Source: Actinobacillus sp.
GTDB lineage: Bacteria > Pseudomonadota > Gammaproteobacteria > Enterobacterales > Pasteurellaceae
DNA length: 54,582 nucleotides
Assembly: GCA_020026115.1 (NCBI GenBank)
Contig: JAHHQY010000006.1
Location: 1-54,582, forward strand
Direction: 5' to 3'
The first letter of the stretch is position 1. The number at the start of each line of letters is the position of its first letter. Positions 26,239 through 34,359 of this stretch are shown piece after piece. Under the pieces are notes generated by a model. It saw only the letters and a program-made list of their open reading frames with translations. It did not search any database and was not told the DNA's origin. A program made the translations under genes and the position numbers.

Positions 26239-26987
26239 CAATTCAATTATTATGCGAAAGCACTCGCGCCGAAATTTCGCAATCCTTTTTTCAACGTTGT
26301 GAAGCGCATCATTTAGTGCATTGCGATGAGGCGATTTTAGCTTTAGTGCAAACGGACGAACGCTTAGAATTACGTAAATTGGACGAAGCAAAACTTGGTG
26401 CGGTTTTTGTGGATTTTGTCTGTGGTGCTATGGCGCATCGACGAAAATTTGGTGGCGGTCGAGGCGAAGCCATCGCTAAAGCTGTTGGCGTAAAAAAAGG
26501 CGAATTACCCAGCGTTATTGACGCTACGGCAGGCTTAGGCCGTGATGGTTTTGTTTTAGCTTCAATTGGTTGCCAAGTGCAATTAGTGGAACGCCACCCT
26601 GTGGTTCGCTTACTTTTAGAAGATGGCTTAAAGCGTGCTTATCTCGACGAAGAAATTGGCGAAATGCTCAAGAAAAACTTACGCTTATTACCTGTCAATC
26701 ATATTCAGGAATTAAATCCTGCCTGTGATTTTGCCGATGTGGTGTATTTAGATCCGATGTTTCCCCATAAGCAAAAAAGTGCTTTGGTAAAAAAAGAAAT
26801 GCGCGTTTTCCAGCATTTAGTTGGCGCCGATCTTGATGCTGACCAATTACTGCCTTACGCCCTACAATTAGCGAAAAAGCGCGTTGTGGTAAAACGTCCC
26901 GATTACGCCCCTTTCCTTGCAGAGCAAAAACCCACGCTTTCGCGAGAAACAAAAAATCATCGCTTTGATATTTATGTGACGAAATAA
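26220..26987 (+). CDS. rsmJ: 16S rRNA (guanine1516-N2)-methyltransferase RsmJ
   Basis: Methylates G1516 of 16S rRNA (YhiQ family). 255 residues. The SAM-binding motif VIDATAGLGRDGFVLA (about 98-113) and VYLDPMFPHKQKSALVKKEMR, which contains the NPPY-like DPMFP motif, are clear. It overlaps trmA and is followed by a terminator built from two inverted GCACC-type elements. A further exact element near its start codes for STRAEIS in the poorly conserved N-terminal domain. Confidence 0.93.
   Translation: MVNQKIAIQLLCESTRAEISQSFFQRCEAHHLVHCDEAILALVQTDERLELRKLDEAKLGAVFVDFVCGAMAHRRKFGGGRGEAIAKAVGVKKGELPSVIDATAGLGRDGFVLASIGCQVQLVERHPVVRLLLEDGLKRAYLDEEIGEMLKKNLRLLPVNHIQELNPACDFADVVYLDPMFPHKQKSALVKKEMRVFQHLVGADLDADQLLPYALQLAKKRVVVKRPDYAPFLAEQKPTLSRETKNHRFDIYVTK
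26263..26274 (+). repeat. Dispersed uptake-sequence-like element, exact 12-mer
   Basis: ACTCGCGCCGAAA then TTTCG near the start of rsmJ (frame TRAEI). Confidence 0.8.
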
Positions 26988-26994
26988 AGATTAA

Positions 26995-27006
26995 CTCGCA
27001 CCGAAA
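26995..27006 (+). repeat. Dispersed uptake-sequence-like element, GCACC subtype (left arm)
   Basis: CTCGCACCGAAA then ATTTG; left arm of the terminator stem. Confidence 0.75.
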
Positions 27007-27020
27007 ATTTGTTGGCAAAA

Positions 27021-27032
27021 ATTCGGTGCGAG
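27021..27032 (-). repeat. Dispersed uptake-sequence-like element, GCACC subtype (right arm)
   Basis: CTCGCACCGAAT then TTTTG on the minus strand; right arm, with the same G-to-A change as the left arm so pairing is preserved. Confidence 0.75.
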
Positions 27033-27036
27033 TTTT

Positions 27037-27990
27037 TTATTCTTCACTTTCTTGATTTATCACACGCAATTCTTTGGGTAGCTCAAATACCGTGTTTTCT
27101 TCACAACCTTGTAATTCTTCTACGCTTGTCACGCCCAAAGATTGTAAGCGCGTAACCACCGATTGCACCAAAATTTCAGGCGCTGAAGCACCGGCCGTCA
27201 CCCCAATAATTTTAACGTTTTCAAGCCAGCTTGGGTCAATATCTTGCGCATCATCGACCAGTTTCGCATTGACCCCCATTCGTAATGCTAACTCAGCTAA
27301 TCGATTGGAATTCGAGGAATTTTTAGAACCTACCACAAGAACTAAATCGGCTTTTTCCGCCAAATCATGCACCGCTTGCTGACGATTTGTCGTCGCGTAG
27401 CAAATATCATTTTTGCGCGGGCCTTGAATCGTCGGATACTTCACCTTTAAGCTCGCAATAATATCGCGCGTATCATCAATCGATAAAGTAGTTTGCGTCA
27501 TAAAAGTCAGCTCTTCTTTAGCATCTAAAGGCAATTTTTCAATATCTTCGACATTTTCAATTAAATAAATGCCCCCTTCTGGGTTGTTGTATTGCCCCAT
27601 TGTCCCTTCAACTTCAGCATGCCCTTGATGACCAATTAAAATGGCTTTTGTGCCTTTTCGACTCGCTCGAGCAACTTGCATATGCACTTTCGTCACCAAT
27701 GGACAAGTTGCATCAAATACTTTTAAACCGCGATCTTTCGCTTCTTGACGCACCGCTTGTGACACACCATGAGCCGAAAAAATAATTATGGCACCATCTG
27801 GCACCTCGCTTAATTCTTCAACAAAAATAGCGCCTCTTTCTCGTAAGCTATTCACAACAAAGCGGTTATGCACCACTTCATGGCGAACATAAATTGGACT
27901 CCCGTGCAATTCTAAAGCGCGCTCCACAATACTAATCGCGCGATCAACGCCCGCACAAAACCCACGCGGATTGGCTAAAATTATTTTCAT
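27037..27990 (-). CDS. ispH: 4-hydroxy-3-methylbut-2-enyl diphosphate reductase IspH
   Basis: Last enzyme of the non-mevalonate isoprenoid pathway, a [4Fe-4S] protein producing IPP and DMAPP. 317 residues. The cluster Cys residues lie in NPRGFCAGVDRAI (Cys12), DATCPLVTKVH (Cys96) and the later KNDICYATTNRQQAV (about 197). His/Glu residues in HEVVHN and GHAEVEGT are conserved. Its ATG overlaps the lspA stop (ATGA), the lspA-ispH order seen across the gammaproteobacteria. Confidence 0.97.
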   Translation of the reverse strand: MKIILANPRGFCAGVDRAISIVERALELHGSPIYVRHEVVHNRFVVNSLRERGAIFVEELSEVPDGAIIIFSAHGVSQAVRQEAKDRGLKVFDATCPLVTKVHMQVARASRKGTKAILIGHQGHAEVEGTMGQYNNPEGGIYLIENVEDIEKLPLDAKEELTFMTQTTLSIDDTRDIIASLKVKYPTIQGPRKNDICYATTNRQQAVHDLAEKADLVLVVGSKNSSNSNRLAELALRMGVNAKLVDDAQDIDPSWLENVKIIGVTAGASAPEILVQSVVTRLQSLGVTSVEELQGCEENTVFELPKELRVINQESEE

Positions 27991-28490
27991 TTCTCGTTTC
28001 TCTCAATTTTTTGTTCATCTTTTGCCGAATAAAAGCCTTCAAACACCAACAAAACCACCCCCACGAAAATGGCAATGTCTGCAACATTAAACACAGGATA
28101 ATGCCAATCCTGCCAATGAAAGTCTAAAAAATCCACCACAAAGCCATGATAAATTCGATCGGCACAATTTCCTAAAGCCCCACCTAAAATTAAGCTATAA
28201 GCGATATTTTGTAAGCGTGCGGTATAAGGATTTTTCCATAAAAACCCACATAACAAAGCTGAAACAGCTAATGCTAAGGCGATAAATAAGAATTTTTGCC
28301 AACCTGAATGATCGGCTAAAAAACTAAAGGCGGCACCATAATTGCGCACATACGTTAAATTAAAAATCGGTAAAATTTCTTCTGTTTGATACAAAGAAAA
28401 ATGGATTAAAACCAATGCTTTCGTCGCTAAATCGCCAGCAAATACAACCAATGCTATCCACAAAAAAGCGATGCCTTTTTTTTGTTTCAT
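27987..28490 (-). CDS. lspA: Lipoprotein signal peptidase LspA
   Basis: Inner-membrane aspartic protease (signal peptidase II) that removes the signal peptide of diacylglyceryl-modified prolipoproteins. 167 residues and four transmembrane helices. Catalytic Asp111 lies in GNCADRIYHGFVVDF and Asp138 in FPVFNVADIAIFVG-like sequence (here YPVFNVADI). ileS, the usual upstream partner, is absent; instead a T- and A-rich gap and the divergent lysine riboswitch lie upstream. ispH overlaps downstream. Confidence 0.96.
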   Translation of the reverse strand: MKQKKGIAFLWIALVVFAGDLATKALVLIHFSLYQTEEILPIFNLTYVRNYGAAFSFLADHSGWQKFLFIALALAVSALLCGFLWKNPYTARLQNIAYSLILGGALGNCADRIYHGFVVDFLDFHWQDWHYPVFNVADIAIFVGVVLLVFEGFYSAKDEQKIERNEK

Positions 28491-28700
28491 TTTAACCTCA
28501 AGTTTTTAAGCGTAAAAAGGGGCAAAATTATAGCATAATTTAAGCAAAAGAATGGAAATGCCCATTTAAGCCCTGTTTTAAAGTTCTCTCGCGCCAAATT
28601 TTTGTATATTTTGTTCTTTTTTTGCACTTTTTTTATTTTTTTTCTTTTTTTTTTAATTTTTTGTTGCATAAAAAAAAAACTTTGTTATCTTTCTTTACAT
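28491..28700. other. Intergenic region with long T and A tracts
   Basis: Between the divergent lspA and the lysine riboswitch lies a strongly T-rich stretch (about 28611-28670) with a run of ten T, followed by a run of ten A (28670-28679). No gene is visible. The region must hold the lspA and riboswitch promoters, and the tracts may act as UP-element-like or bent DNA. A degenerate dispersed element is at 28588-28598. Confidence 0.5.
28588..28598 (+). repeat. Dispersed uptake-sequence-like element, one-base deletion
   Basis: CTCGCGCC-AAA then TTTTT, intergenic upstream of lspA; the conserved G before AAA is missing. Confidence 0.5.
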
Positions 28701-28880
28701 CCTACTTATGTAGAGGTTGCGGTTGTTAAGAGTATTTTTCTCGAGTGGATAACGTTGACGGAAAGAAAAAGGAACCACCGCCGAAATCAATTAAAAGTCG
28801 TTTTAATTGGTTGGGGGCGTCGCCGAAAGGAACGTCACTGTCATAGTCAATTTTTTAACTATGGAGTGCTACTGGTTAGG
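28701..28880 (+). ncRNA. Lysine riboswitch (L box)
   Basis: All conserved blocks are present in order: AGAGGTTGCGG at the 5' side, AAGGAACCACCGCCGAAATC, a P4-like stem CAATTAAAA/TTTTAATTG, GGGGCGTCGCCGAAAGG, ACTGTCATAGT, the ATAGT/ACTAT stem, and the 3' TATGGAGTGCTACTGG. P1 forms by GTAG/CTAC and an outer CCTA/TAGG. It lies directly upstream of a NhaC-family transporter, the known target called LysW. Lysine binding should reduce expression of the transporter. Confidence 0.94.
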
Positions 28881-28919
28881 TTGGTCAAATGTCCTACCTT
28901 TTTAATTCTTAGAAATTTC

Positions 28920-28948
28920 AGTGGTTCTCCCTTAAACAAAGGAAGAAC
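28920..28948 (+). promoter_or_regulatory. Hairpin that hides the transporter ribosome binding site
   Basis: GTTCTCCCTT (28924-28933) pairs with AAGGAAGAAC (28939-28948) with one mismatch and a five-base loop, burying the AAGGAAG ribosome binding site. AGTGGTTCTCC (28920-28930) can instead pair with GGAGTGCTACT (28863-28873), the 3' end of the riboswitch. This gives a plausible lysine-controlled translational switch. A weaker terminator-like stem (28874-28903) lies between. Confidence 0.6.
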
Positions 28949-28953
28949 AAAAA

Positions 28954-30504
28954 ATGAATCTTGTTGATTATTCCCAAAGTCTGTGGTCTATCGTACCACC
29001 CATTACCGCGCTTGTTTTAGCGATTGCCACACGTCGCGTAATTTTATCCCTAAGCGTTGGGATTGTCGTAGGCGGTTTAATGCTTGTCGACGGAAACCCT
29101 TTAAATGGCTTAGATTATCTTTTCCATAATGTTATGTCCCTAGCTTATGCCGATGGCGCTGCGAACTGGAACAGCATTAACATTATCCTTTTCTTATTAT
29201 TACTTGGCGTACTCACCGCTTTATTAAACGTTTCTGGTAGTAACCAAGCCTTTGCACGTTGGGCAAAACAGCATATTAAAGGTCGTCGCGGTGCAAAATT
29301 AATGGCGGCAAGCCTAGTTTTCGTTACTTTTATTGACGATTATTTCCATAGTTTAGCCGTAGGTGCTATTGCTCGTCCTGTAACCGACAAATTCCAAGTT
29401 TCACACCCAAAACTGGCTTATATTTTAGACTCAACTGCAGCACCAATGTGCGTGTTAATGCCTGTGTCTAGCTGGGGTGCTTACATCATTACCTTAATTT
29501 CTGGTTTACTTGCTTCTTATGCCATTACCGCTTACTCACCAATGAGTGCCTTTATGGTCATGAGTTCTATGAACTTCTACGCAATTTTCTCCATTATTAT
29601 GGTATTTATCGTATCTTACTTCTCTTTCGATATCGGCTCTATGGCTCGTTTTGAACGTGAAGCGTTAAATGCAACAGAAAATGAAGACGAAGATGAAGAT
29701 GGCCGTGGTCATGTACGTAACCTAATTTTACCTATCGTTACCTTAATTATTGTTACCGTTTCCAGCATGATTTATACCGGCGCACAAGCTTTAGCTGCAG
29801 ATAACCAAGCCTTTAGCATTCTTGGTGCCTTTGAAAATACAACCGTGGGTATTTCCCTTGTTATCGGTGGTTTAAGTGCCATTGCTGTATCCACAGTTTG
29901 CATTATGCTTGATGGTTTAGCGAATCGCCAAAGCTATGTAAGATCTTGGGGCTTAGGTATCCGCTCTATGACTGGTGCTATTTTAATTTTAATCTTTGCT
30001 TGGACCATCAATAACGTTGTAAGTGATATGCACACAGGTGTTTATTTATCACACTTAATTTCAGGTAGCTTACCTATTGCAATTTTACCTGCTTTATTAT
30101 TCTTATTAAGTGCAGTAATGGCATTTTGTACGGGTACAAGCTGGGGAACTTTCGGGATTATGTTACCAATTGCCGCAGCAATCGCTGCCACCTCTGCCCC
30201 TGAATTGATGATTCCTTGCTTATCTTCAGTAATGGCAGGTGCGGTTGCAGGCGACCACTGTTCACCAATTTCTGATACAACAATTCTTTCTTCTACTGGC
30301 GCACGTTGCGACCATATGGAACACGTTATTACTCAGTTGCCATATGCCATCACTGTTGCTTGTGCAAGTATTGCAGGTTACTTAGCCTTAGGTTTTGCGA
30401 TGACAAGTTTTGAATACAGCTTAGCAAGCGCAGCAACTCTTGGTTTTGTTACTACAGCTCTTGTGATTTTAGCGATTATCTTCGCTTTAAAACAACGTGA
30501 CTAA
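28954..30504 (+). CDS. Lysine-riboswitch-controlled NhaC-family transporter (LysW-type)
   Basis: Inner-membrane protein of 516 residues of the NhaC Na+/H+ antiporter family, with about 11-13 hydrophobic segments. An acidic cytoplasmic loop ALNATENEDEDEDGRGH lies near residues 242-258. Family motifs include FIDDYFHSLAVGAIARPVTD (about 128-147), DSTAAPMCVLMPVSSWGAY and AGDHCSPISDTTILSSTGARCDH (about 431-453). Its placement behind an L box identifies it as the predicted lysine importer LysW described from comparative genomics. Substrate and direction are inferred from the riboswitch, not from the protein. Strong terminator downstream. Confidence 0.87.
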   Translation: MNLVDYSQSLWSIVPPITALVLAIATRRVILSLSVGIVVGGLMLVDGNPLNGLDYLFHNVMSLAYADGAANWNSINIILFLLLLGVLTALLNVSGSNQAFARWAKQHIKGRRGAKLMAASLVFVTFIDDYFHSLAVGAIARPVTDKFQVSHPKLAYILDSTAAPMCVLMPVSSWGAYIITLISGLLASYAITAYSPMSAFMVMSSMNFYAIFSIIMVFIVSYFSFDIGSMARFEREALNATENEDEDEDGRGHVRNLILPIVTLIIVTVSSMIYTGAQALAADNQAFSILGAFENTTVGISLVIGGLSAIAVSTVCIMLDGLANRQSYVRSWGLGIRSMTGAILILIFAWTINNVVSDMHTGVYLSHLISGSLPIAILPALLFLLSAVMAFCTGTSWGTFGIMLPIAAAIAATSAPELMIPCLSSVMAGAVAGDHCSPISDTTILSSTGARCDHMEHVITQLPYAITVACASIAGYLALGFAMTSFEYSLASAATLGFVTTALVILAIIFALKQRD

Positions 30505-30519
30505 TTTTCAATAATCATC

Positions 30520-30551
30520 GAGGCAAAGGCTTTCCTTTGCCTCTTTTTTTT
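30520..30551 (+). terminator. Terminator of the LysW-type gene
   Basis: Perfect 10-bp stem GAGGCAAAGG/CCTTTGCCTC with loop CTTT and a run of eight T. Confidence 0.95.
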
Positions 30552-30593
30552 GCGAAACTTTCACCTTTCCTTTTAGCTTTTGTAAGGATTTTT

Positions 30594-31169
30594 ATGCAAC
30601 TTTTTGCGCCCATTTATCAAAAAACGCTCCAATGGTCACAACATCGTTTAGCCCCTTTTTGGCTTGGCTTTGTGAGTTTTATTGAAGCTATTTTTTTCCC
30701 TATTCCGCCCGATGTCATGCTTATGCCCATGGCTATGACACAGCCTAATAAAGCTCTTCGTTTTGCATTATTAGCGGGCATTACCTCAACTCTCGGCGGT
30801 ATCATTGGGTACAGTTTAGGCTTTTTCGCCACCCCTTGGGTTATGGAATTTATGCAACATTTAGGCTATGACGCCCAATGGCAACGCGTTGTCAGTTGGT
30901 TTGATAAATGGGGGGTATTAGTGGTGTTTGTGGCAGGTTTCTCGCCTATTCCTTACAAAGTTTTCACGCTTTGCGCGGGGGTTATGCAAATGGCTTTCGC
31001 ACCTTTTGTTATTGTTGCGCTCATTTCACGCTCTGCGCGTTTTTTATTGGTCGCAAAACTCAGTGCGTGGGGCGGGCAAAAATTTGCAGATAAATTACAG
31101 CGTTCCATTGAAATTATCGGCTGGCTCGTCGTTATTTTAGCTTTCATTATTGTGTTAATCTTCCGCTAA
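30594..31169 (+). CDS. YqaA-family (DedA/VTT domain) membrane protein
   Basis: Inner-membrane protein of 191 residues with the VTT (SNARE-associated/DedA) fold of the YqaA subfamily. DedA proteins are linked to lipid-carrier flipping and envelope homeostasis. Features: re-entrant motif FIEAIFFPIPPDVMLMPMA (about 30-48), GIIGYSLGFFATPW, and FVAGFSPIPYKVFTLCAGVM (about 119-138), the family core with the F..G..P.P.K pattern. The ATG at 30594 follows AAGGA by seven bases; an earlier TTG lies inside the preceding terminator. Function in this organism is unknown. Confidence 0.85.
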   Translation: MQLFAPIYQKTLQWSQHRLAPFWLGFVSFIEAIFFPIPPDVMLMPMAMTQPNKALRFALLAGITSTLGGIIGYSLGFFATPWVMEFMQHLGYDAQWQRVVSWFDKWGVLVVFVAGFSPIPYKVFTLCAGVMQMAFAPFVIVALISRSARFLLVAKLSAWGGQKFADKLQRSIEIIGWLVVILAFIIVLIFR

Positions 31170-31170
31170 A

Positions 31171-31206
31171 AAAAAGCCCGTAACTTATTAAATTTACGGG
31201 CTTTTT
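31171..31206. terminator. Bidirectional terminator between yqaA and mnmE
   Basis: Stem AAAAAGCCCGTAA/TTACGGGCTTTTT with a 10-base loop and flanking A/T runs. Confidence 0.93.
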
Positions 31207-31233
31207 ACTTTTCTTTTGGCACGTTTTTTTACT

Positions 31234-31245
31234 CTCGCGCCGAAA
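31234..31245 (+). repeat. Dispersed uptake-sequence-like element, exact 12-mer
   Basis: CTCGCGCCGAAA then AATTT, intergenic between yqaA and mnmE. Confidence 0.8.
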
Positions 31246-31255
31246 AATTTAACCT

Positions 31256-32611
31256 TTATTTTCCAATACAGAATGAGCTGAAAATATTACCGAGTAAATC
31301 ATCAGAAGTAAATTTTCCTGTAATTTCGCCTAAATCATTTTGCGCAAGGCGTAACTCTTCAGCCAATAATTCTCCAGCATGGAAATCCACTAATTGCACC
31401 AAACCAAAATCTAAATGCTCGCCTGCTTTTTGTAATGCTTCTAAGTGACGACGACGAGCAATAAAGCCTCCTTCCGTTGTACTTTGATAGCCCATGGTTT
31501 GTTTTAGATGTTCACGCAATAATGCGACACCATTCCCTGTTTTCGCTGAAAGATGAATGACTTGCATATTGCCGTATTGCTCTAATTTCGTTTCTTCCCC
31601 ACTTAAATCGGCTTTATTGCGAATTAAGGTGACTGGAATTCCGCTTGGTAATTTAGGCAAAAACTCTGCACTAATTTTATCAATCGTTTGTTCTTCATCG
31701 GTGCTATCGAGCATTAATAAAATACTATCGGCTTGTTCAATTTCTTTCCAAGCTCGCTCAATCCCAATTTGTTCTACGGCATCGGTTGCATCGCGTAAGC
31801 CTGCGGTATCAATGATATGTAATGGCATACCATCTAAATGAATATGTTCATGCAACACATCGCGCGTTGTACCTGCAATATCCGTTACAATGGCCGCATC
31901 ACGCCCGGCTAGCGCATTTAATAAACTGGATTTCCCTGCGTTTGGACGCCCTGCGATAACCACTTTCATTCCTTCACGCAAAATCGAACCTTGTTTCGCT
32001 TCTTGTTGCACGGCTTTTAATTGGGCAATAATTTCACGTAATTTTCTTTCAATTTTCCCATCGGCTAAGAAATCGATTTCTTCATCTGGAAAATCAATAC
32101 TGGCTTCCACATAGGTGCGTAAATAAATAACATTTTCCACTAATTCATTGATTTTATTAGAAAACTCACCTTGTAATGATTTTAAAGCACTGCGCGCGGC
32201 TTGTTCGCTATTGGCATCAATTAAATCGGCAATCGCTTCAGCTTGGGCTAAGTCTAATTTATCGTTTAAAAAAGCCTGTTCAGAAAATTCCCCAGGTCTT
32301 GCCATACGAATCCCTGAAATTTGTAAAATGCGTTTTAGCATTAAATCTAAAATAACTTGCCCACCATGGCCTTGTAATTCCAATACATCTTCGCCAGTAA
32401 AAGAAAATGGCGCTTTAAAAAATAAGGCAATACCTTGATCTAACACCGTGCCATCGGCTTCTTTAAAAGGTAAGTAATCTGCTTGACGAGGTTTAGGACA
32501 TTTACCTAATACTTCCTGCGCAACTTGGCTTGCTAAAGGGCCTGAAACGCGCAAAATACCAATACCGCCTCGTCCAATCGGCGTTGCTTGTGCCACAATG
32601 GTTTCTTTCAT
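31256..32611 (-). CDS. mnmE: tRNA modification GTPase MnmE
   Basis: With MnmG it installs the carboxymethylaminomethyl group at wobble U34 of several tRNAs. 451 residues. An N-terminal tetrahydrofolate-binding domain (about 1-120), a helical domain and an inserted GTPase domain with G1 GRPNAGKS (221-228), GTTRD (about 246-250), DTAGLRD and NKAD are present. The C-terminal CIGK motif with the redox-active Cys closes the protein. It is a single gene between yqaA and yidC; in many gammaproteobacteria it lies directly downstream of yidC, as here. Confidence 0.97.
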   Translation of the reverse strand: MKETIVAQATPIGRGGIGILRVSGPLASQVAQEVLGKCPKPRQADYLPFKEADGTVLDQGIALFFKAPFSFTGEDVLELQGHGGQVILDLMLKRILQISGIRMARPGEFSEQAFLNDKLDLAQAEAIADLIDANSEQAARSALKSLQGEFSNKINELVENVIYLRTYVEASIDFPDEEIDFLADGKIERKLREIIAQLKAVQQEAKQGSILREGMKVVIAGRPNAGKSSLLNALAGRDAAIVTDIAGTTRDVLHEHIHLDGMPLHIIDTAGLRDATDAVEQIGIERAWKEIEQADSILLMLDSTDEEQTIDKISAEFLPKLPSGIPVTLIRNKADLSGEETKLEQYGNMQVIHLSAKTGNGVALLREHLKQTMGYQSTTEGGFIARRRHLEALQKAGEHLDFGLVQLVDFHAGELLAEELRLAQNDLGEITGKFTSDDLLGNIFSSFCIGK

Positions 32612-32652
32612 TTTTCTCTCTTCTTTTCTCTTATTTTTTTCCGCACCTTTTT

Positions 32653-32664
32653 TTTCGGCGCGTA
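32653..32664 (-). repeat. Dispersed uptake-sequence-like element, variant
   Basis: TACGCGCCGAAA then a long A-run on the minus strand, intergenic between yidC and mnmE. Confidence 0.65.
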
Positions 32665-32682
32665 TCGTTAAATTTCAGTTAA

Positions 32683-32712
32683 AAGAAAAGGTATCTTTTG
32701 ATACCTTTTCTT
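32683..32712 (-). terminator. Terminator after yidC
   Basis: Perfect 13-bp stem AAGAAAAGGTATC/GATACCTTTTCTT with loop TTTT, just downstream of the yidC stop. Confidence 0.85.
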
Positions 32713-32724
32713 GTTTTCATTCAA

Positions 32725-34359
32725 CTAGTTACGTTTTTTAGATTTTCGTGAATGTAAGCCTTTTTTCTCTAACTCACGATAAATGATTTGCTGTTGCAAA
32801 ATCGTAATGATGTTAGACACTAACCAGTATAAAACCAATCCTGCTGGGAAGAATAGGAAGAATACGGTAAAGACCACAGGCATATACGTCATAATTTTTT
32901 GCTGTGTTGGGTCAGTTACTGCACTCGGTGACATTTTTTGTAAAATGAACATCGATACACCCATTAAGATTGGCAAAATATAATATGGGTCTTGTGCCGC
33001 TAAATCTTGAATCCAACCAAAGAATGGTGCTTGGCGTAATTCCACCGCTTCCATAAACATATAATACAAGGCGATTAAAATTGGCATTTGTAAGAAGATT
33101 GGTAAACAGCCACCAAGCGGATTCACTTTTTCTTCTTTATACAATTTCATCATTTCTTGGCTCATGCTTTGTTTGTCATCGCCAAAACGTTCACGCATTT
33201 CTTGAATACGTGGTTGTAACATACGCATTTTCGCCATTGAGGTATATTGCGCACGTGTTAATGGATAAAGCGCCGCTTTAACTAATAAAGTAACAATGAT
33301 AATCGCTAAACCCCAGTTATGTACTAAACTTTGAATAAAGTTAAGTAATTGGAATAAAGGTTTAGAAATAAACCATGCCCAACCATAGTCAAGGGTTAAA
33401 TCTAAATGGTTCGCTACTTCTTCCATTTGATTTTGTAATTTTGGACCTGTCCAAAGTTTTAGGTCAATTTGTTTGCTTGCGCCTGCTGGGATTTCCACAT
33501 TTTGACCACGGAAACCAATGACACCCATATCCGTTTTTTTGTTCGCTAAGGTGTAAAGTTGGTTGGTTTCATTTTGTGGTGGGATCCATGCCGAAACAAA
33601 GTAATGTTGTAATACCGCAACCCAACCTGCTTTTGTTGTTACGTCTAAATTCGCATCTTCCATATCAGTAAAACTATATTTTTGATAGTTTGTTTCAGAA
33701 GAAGAATAAGCCGCACCATTATAAGTTGGCATCGTTAAACTGCTTTTGTTTTCGACGAGCGTATGTTTTAACTGCGCGTAAGGTTGAAGTTCAATCGTAC
33801 GGTCGCTGTGGTTAGCGATGTTGTAATCTACGTTTAAAACATATTTACCACGGGTTAAGACGAATGTTTTCGTGTAAGTGACGCCATCTTTTTCATAAAC
33901 AAATGGCACGCTTAATTCATTTTCGCCTTGGGCTAATTTGAATACATCGCCATTTACTTGATAGTTTGCACGACCATTAACGCTGTCGCTACCATCTTTA
34001 CCAATTAAGCCACTTTGCGCTACATACACTTCTTTATCGTTATCTTGTAATAAAGTAAAAGGTGTTTGGGAATGTAACGTAGCGTCATATTTTAATAATT
34101 CTGCTTTTACGACATCGCCACCTAATGTATCTACGGTTAAACGAAATACATCATTTTCCAAAGTAATTAAGCGACCTTTGCTTTCTTCTTGGGCTAAAGC
34201 AGGTACTTGAGTACGCATTGCTGGCACATCAGATTGCGGGATTTGTGCAGTTTCTGTTACTGCCGTTTTAGGCGTGTTGTAATCTAAATTCCACTGTTGA
34301 TAAACAAGGAAAGAAAGAAAAAGCAAAGCCATGAGAAACAGGCTACGTTTTGAATTCAT
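32725..34359 (-). CDS. yidC: Membrane protein insertase YidC
   Basis: Oxa1-family insertase that places membrane proteins into the inner membrane, alone or with SecYEG. 544 residues. An N-terminal signal-anchor helix (about 5-22) precedes the large periplasmic beta domain (about 55-330). The conserved C-terminal transmembrane core contains ISKPLFQLLNFIQSLVHNWGLAIII, the cytoplasmic hairpin RMLQPRIQEMRERFGDDKQ and the terminal TVFFLFFPAGLVLYWLVSN. The C-tail is basic (RKSKKRN). Its start overlaps the yidD stop (ATGA). Confidence 0.97.
   Translation of the reverse strand: MNSKRSLFLMALLFLSFLVYQQWNLDYNTPKTAVTETAQIPQSDVPAMRTQVPALAQEESKGRLITLENDVFRLTVDTLGGDVVKAELLKYDATLHSQTPFTLLQDNDKEVYVAQSGLIGKDGSDSVNGRANYQVNGDVFKLAQGENELSVPFVYEKDGVTYTKTFVLTRGKYVLNVDYNIANHSDRTIELQPYAQLKHTLVENKSSLTMPTYNGAAYSSSETNYQKYSFTDMEDANLDVTTKAGWVAVLQHYFVSAWIPPQNETNQLYTLANKKTDMGVIGFRGQNVEIPAGASKQIDLKLWTGPKLQNQMEEVANHLDLTLDYGWAWFISKPLFQLLNFIQSLVHNWGLAIIIVTLLVKAALYPLTRAQYTSMAKMRMLQPRIQEMRERFGDDKQSMSQEMMKLYKEEKVNPLGGCLPIFLQMPILIALYYMFMEAVELRQAPFFGWIQDLAAQDPYYILPILMGVSMFILQKMSPSAVTDPTQQKIMTYMPVVFTVFFLFFPAGLVLYWLVSNIITILQQQIIYRELEKKGLHSRKSKKRN

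Larger units (their letters stand above)
26993..27038. terminator. Terminator made of two inverted GCACC-type elements
   Basis: A 13-bp perfect stem AACTCGCACCGAA (26993-27005)/TTCGGTGCGAGTT (27022-27034), then T residues that also contain the ispH stop. It separates the convergent rsmJ and ispH. Confidence 0.9.

Noticed and set aside
28602..28967. 121-residue plus-strand open frame starting in the T-rich tract
   Set aside because: It is translation of a homopolymer tract and of the lysine riboswitch, so it is not a gene.
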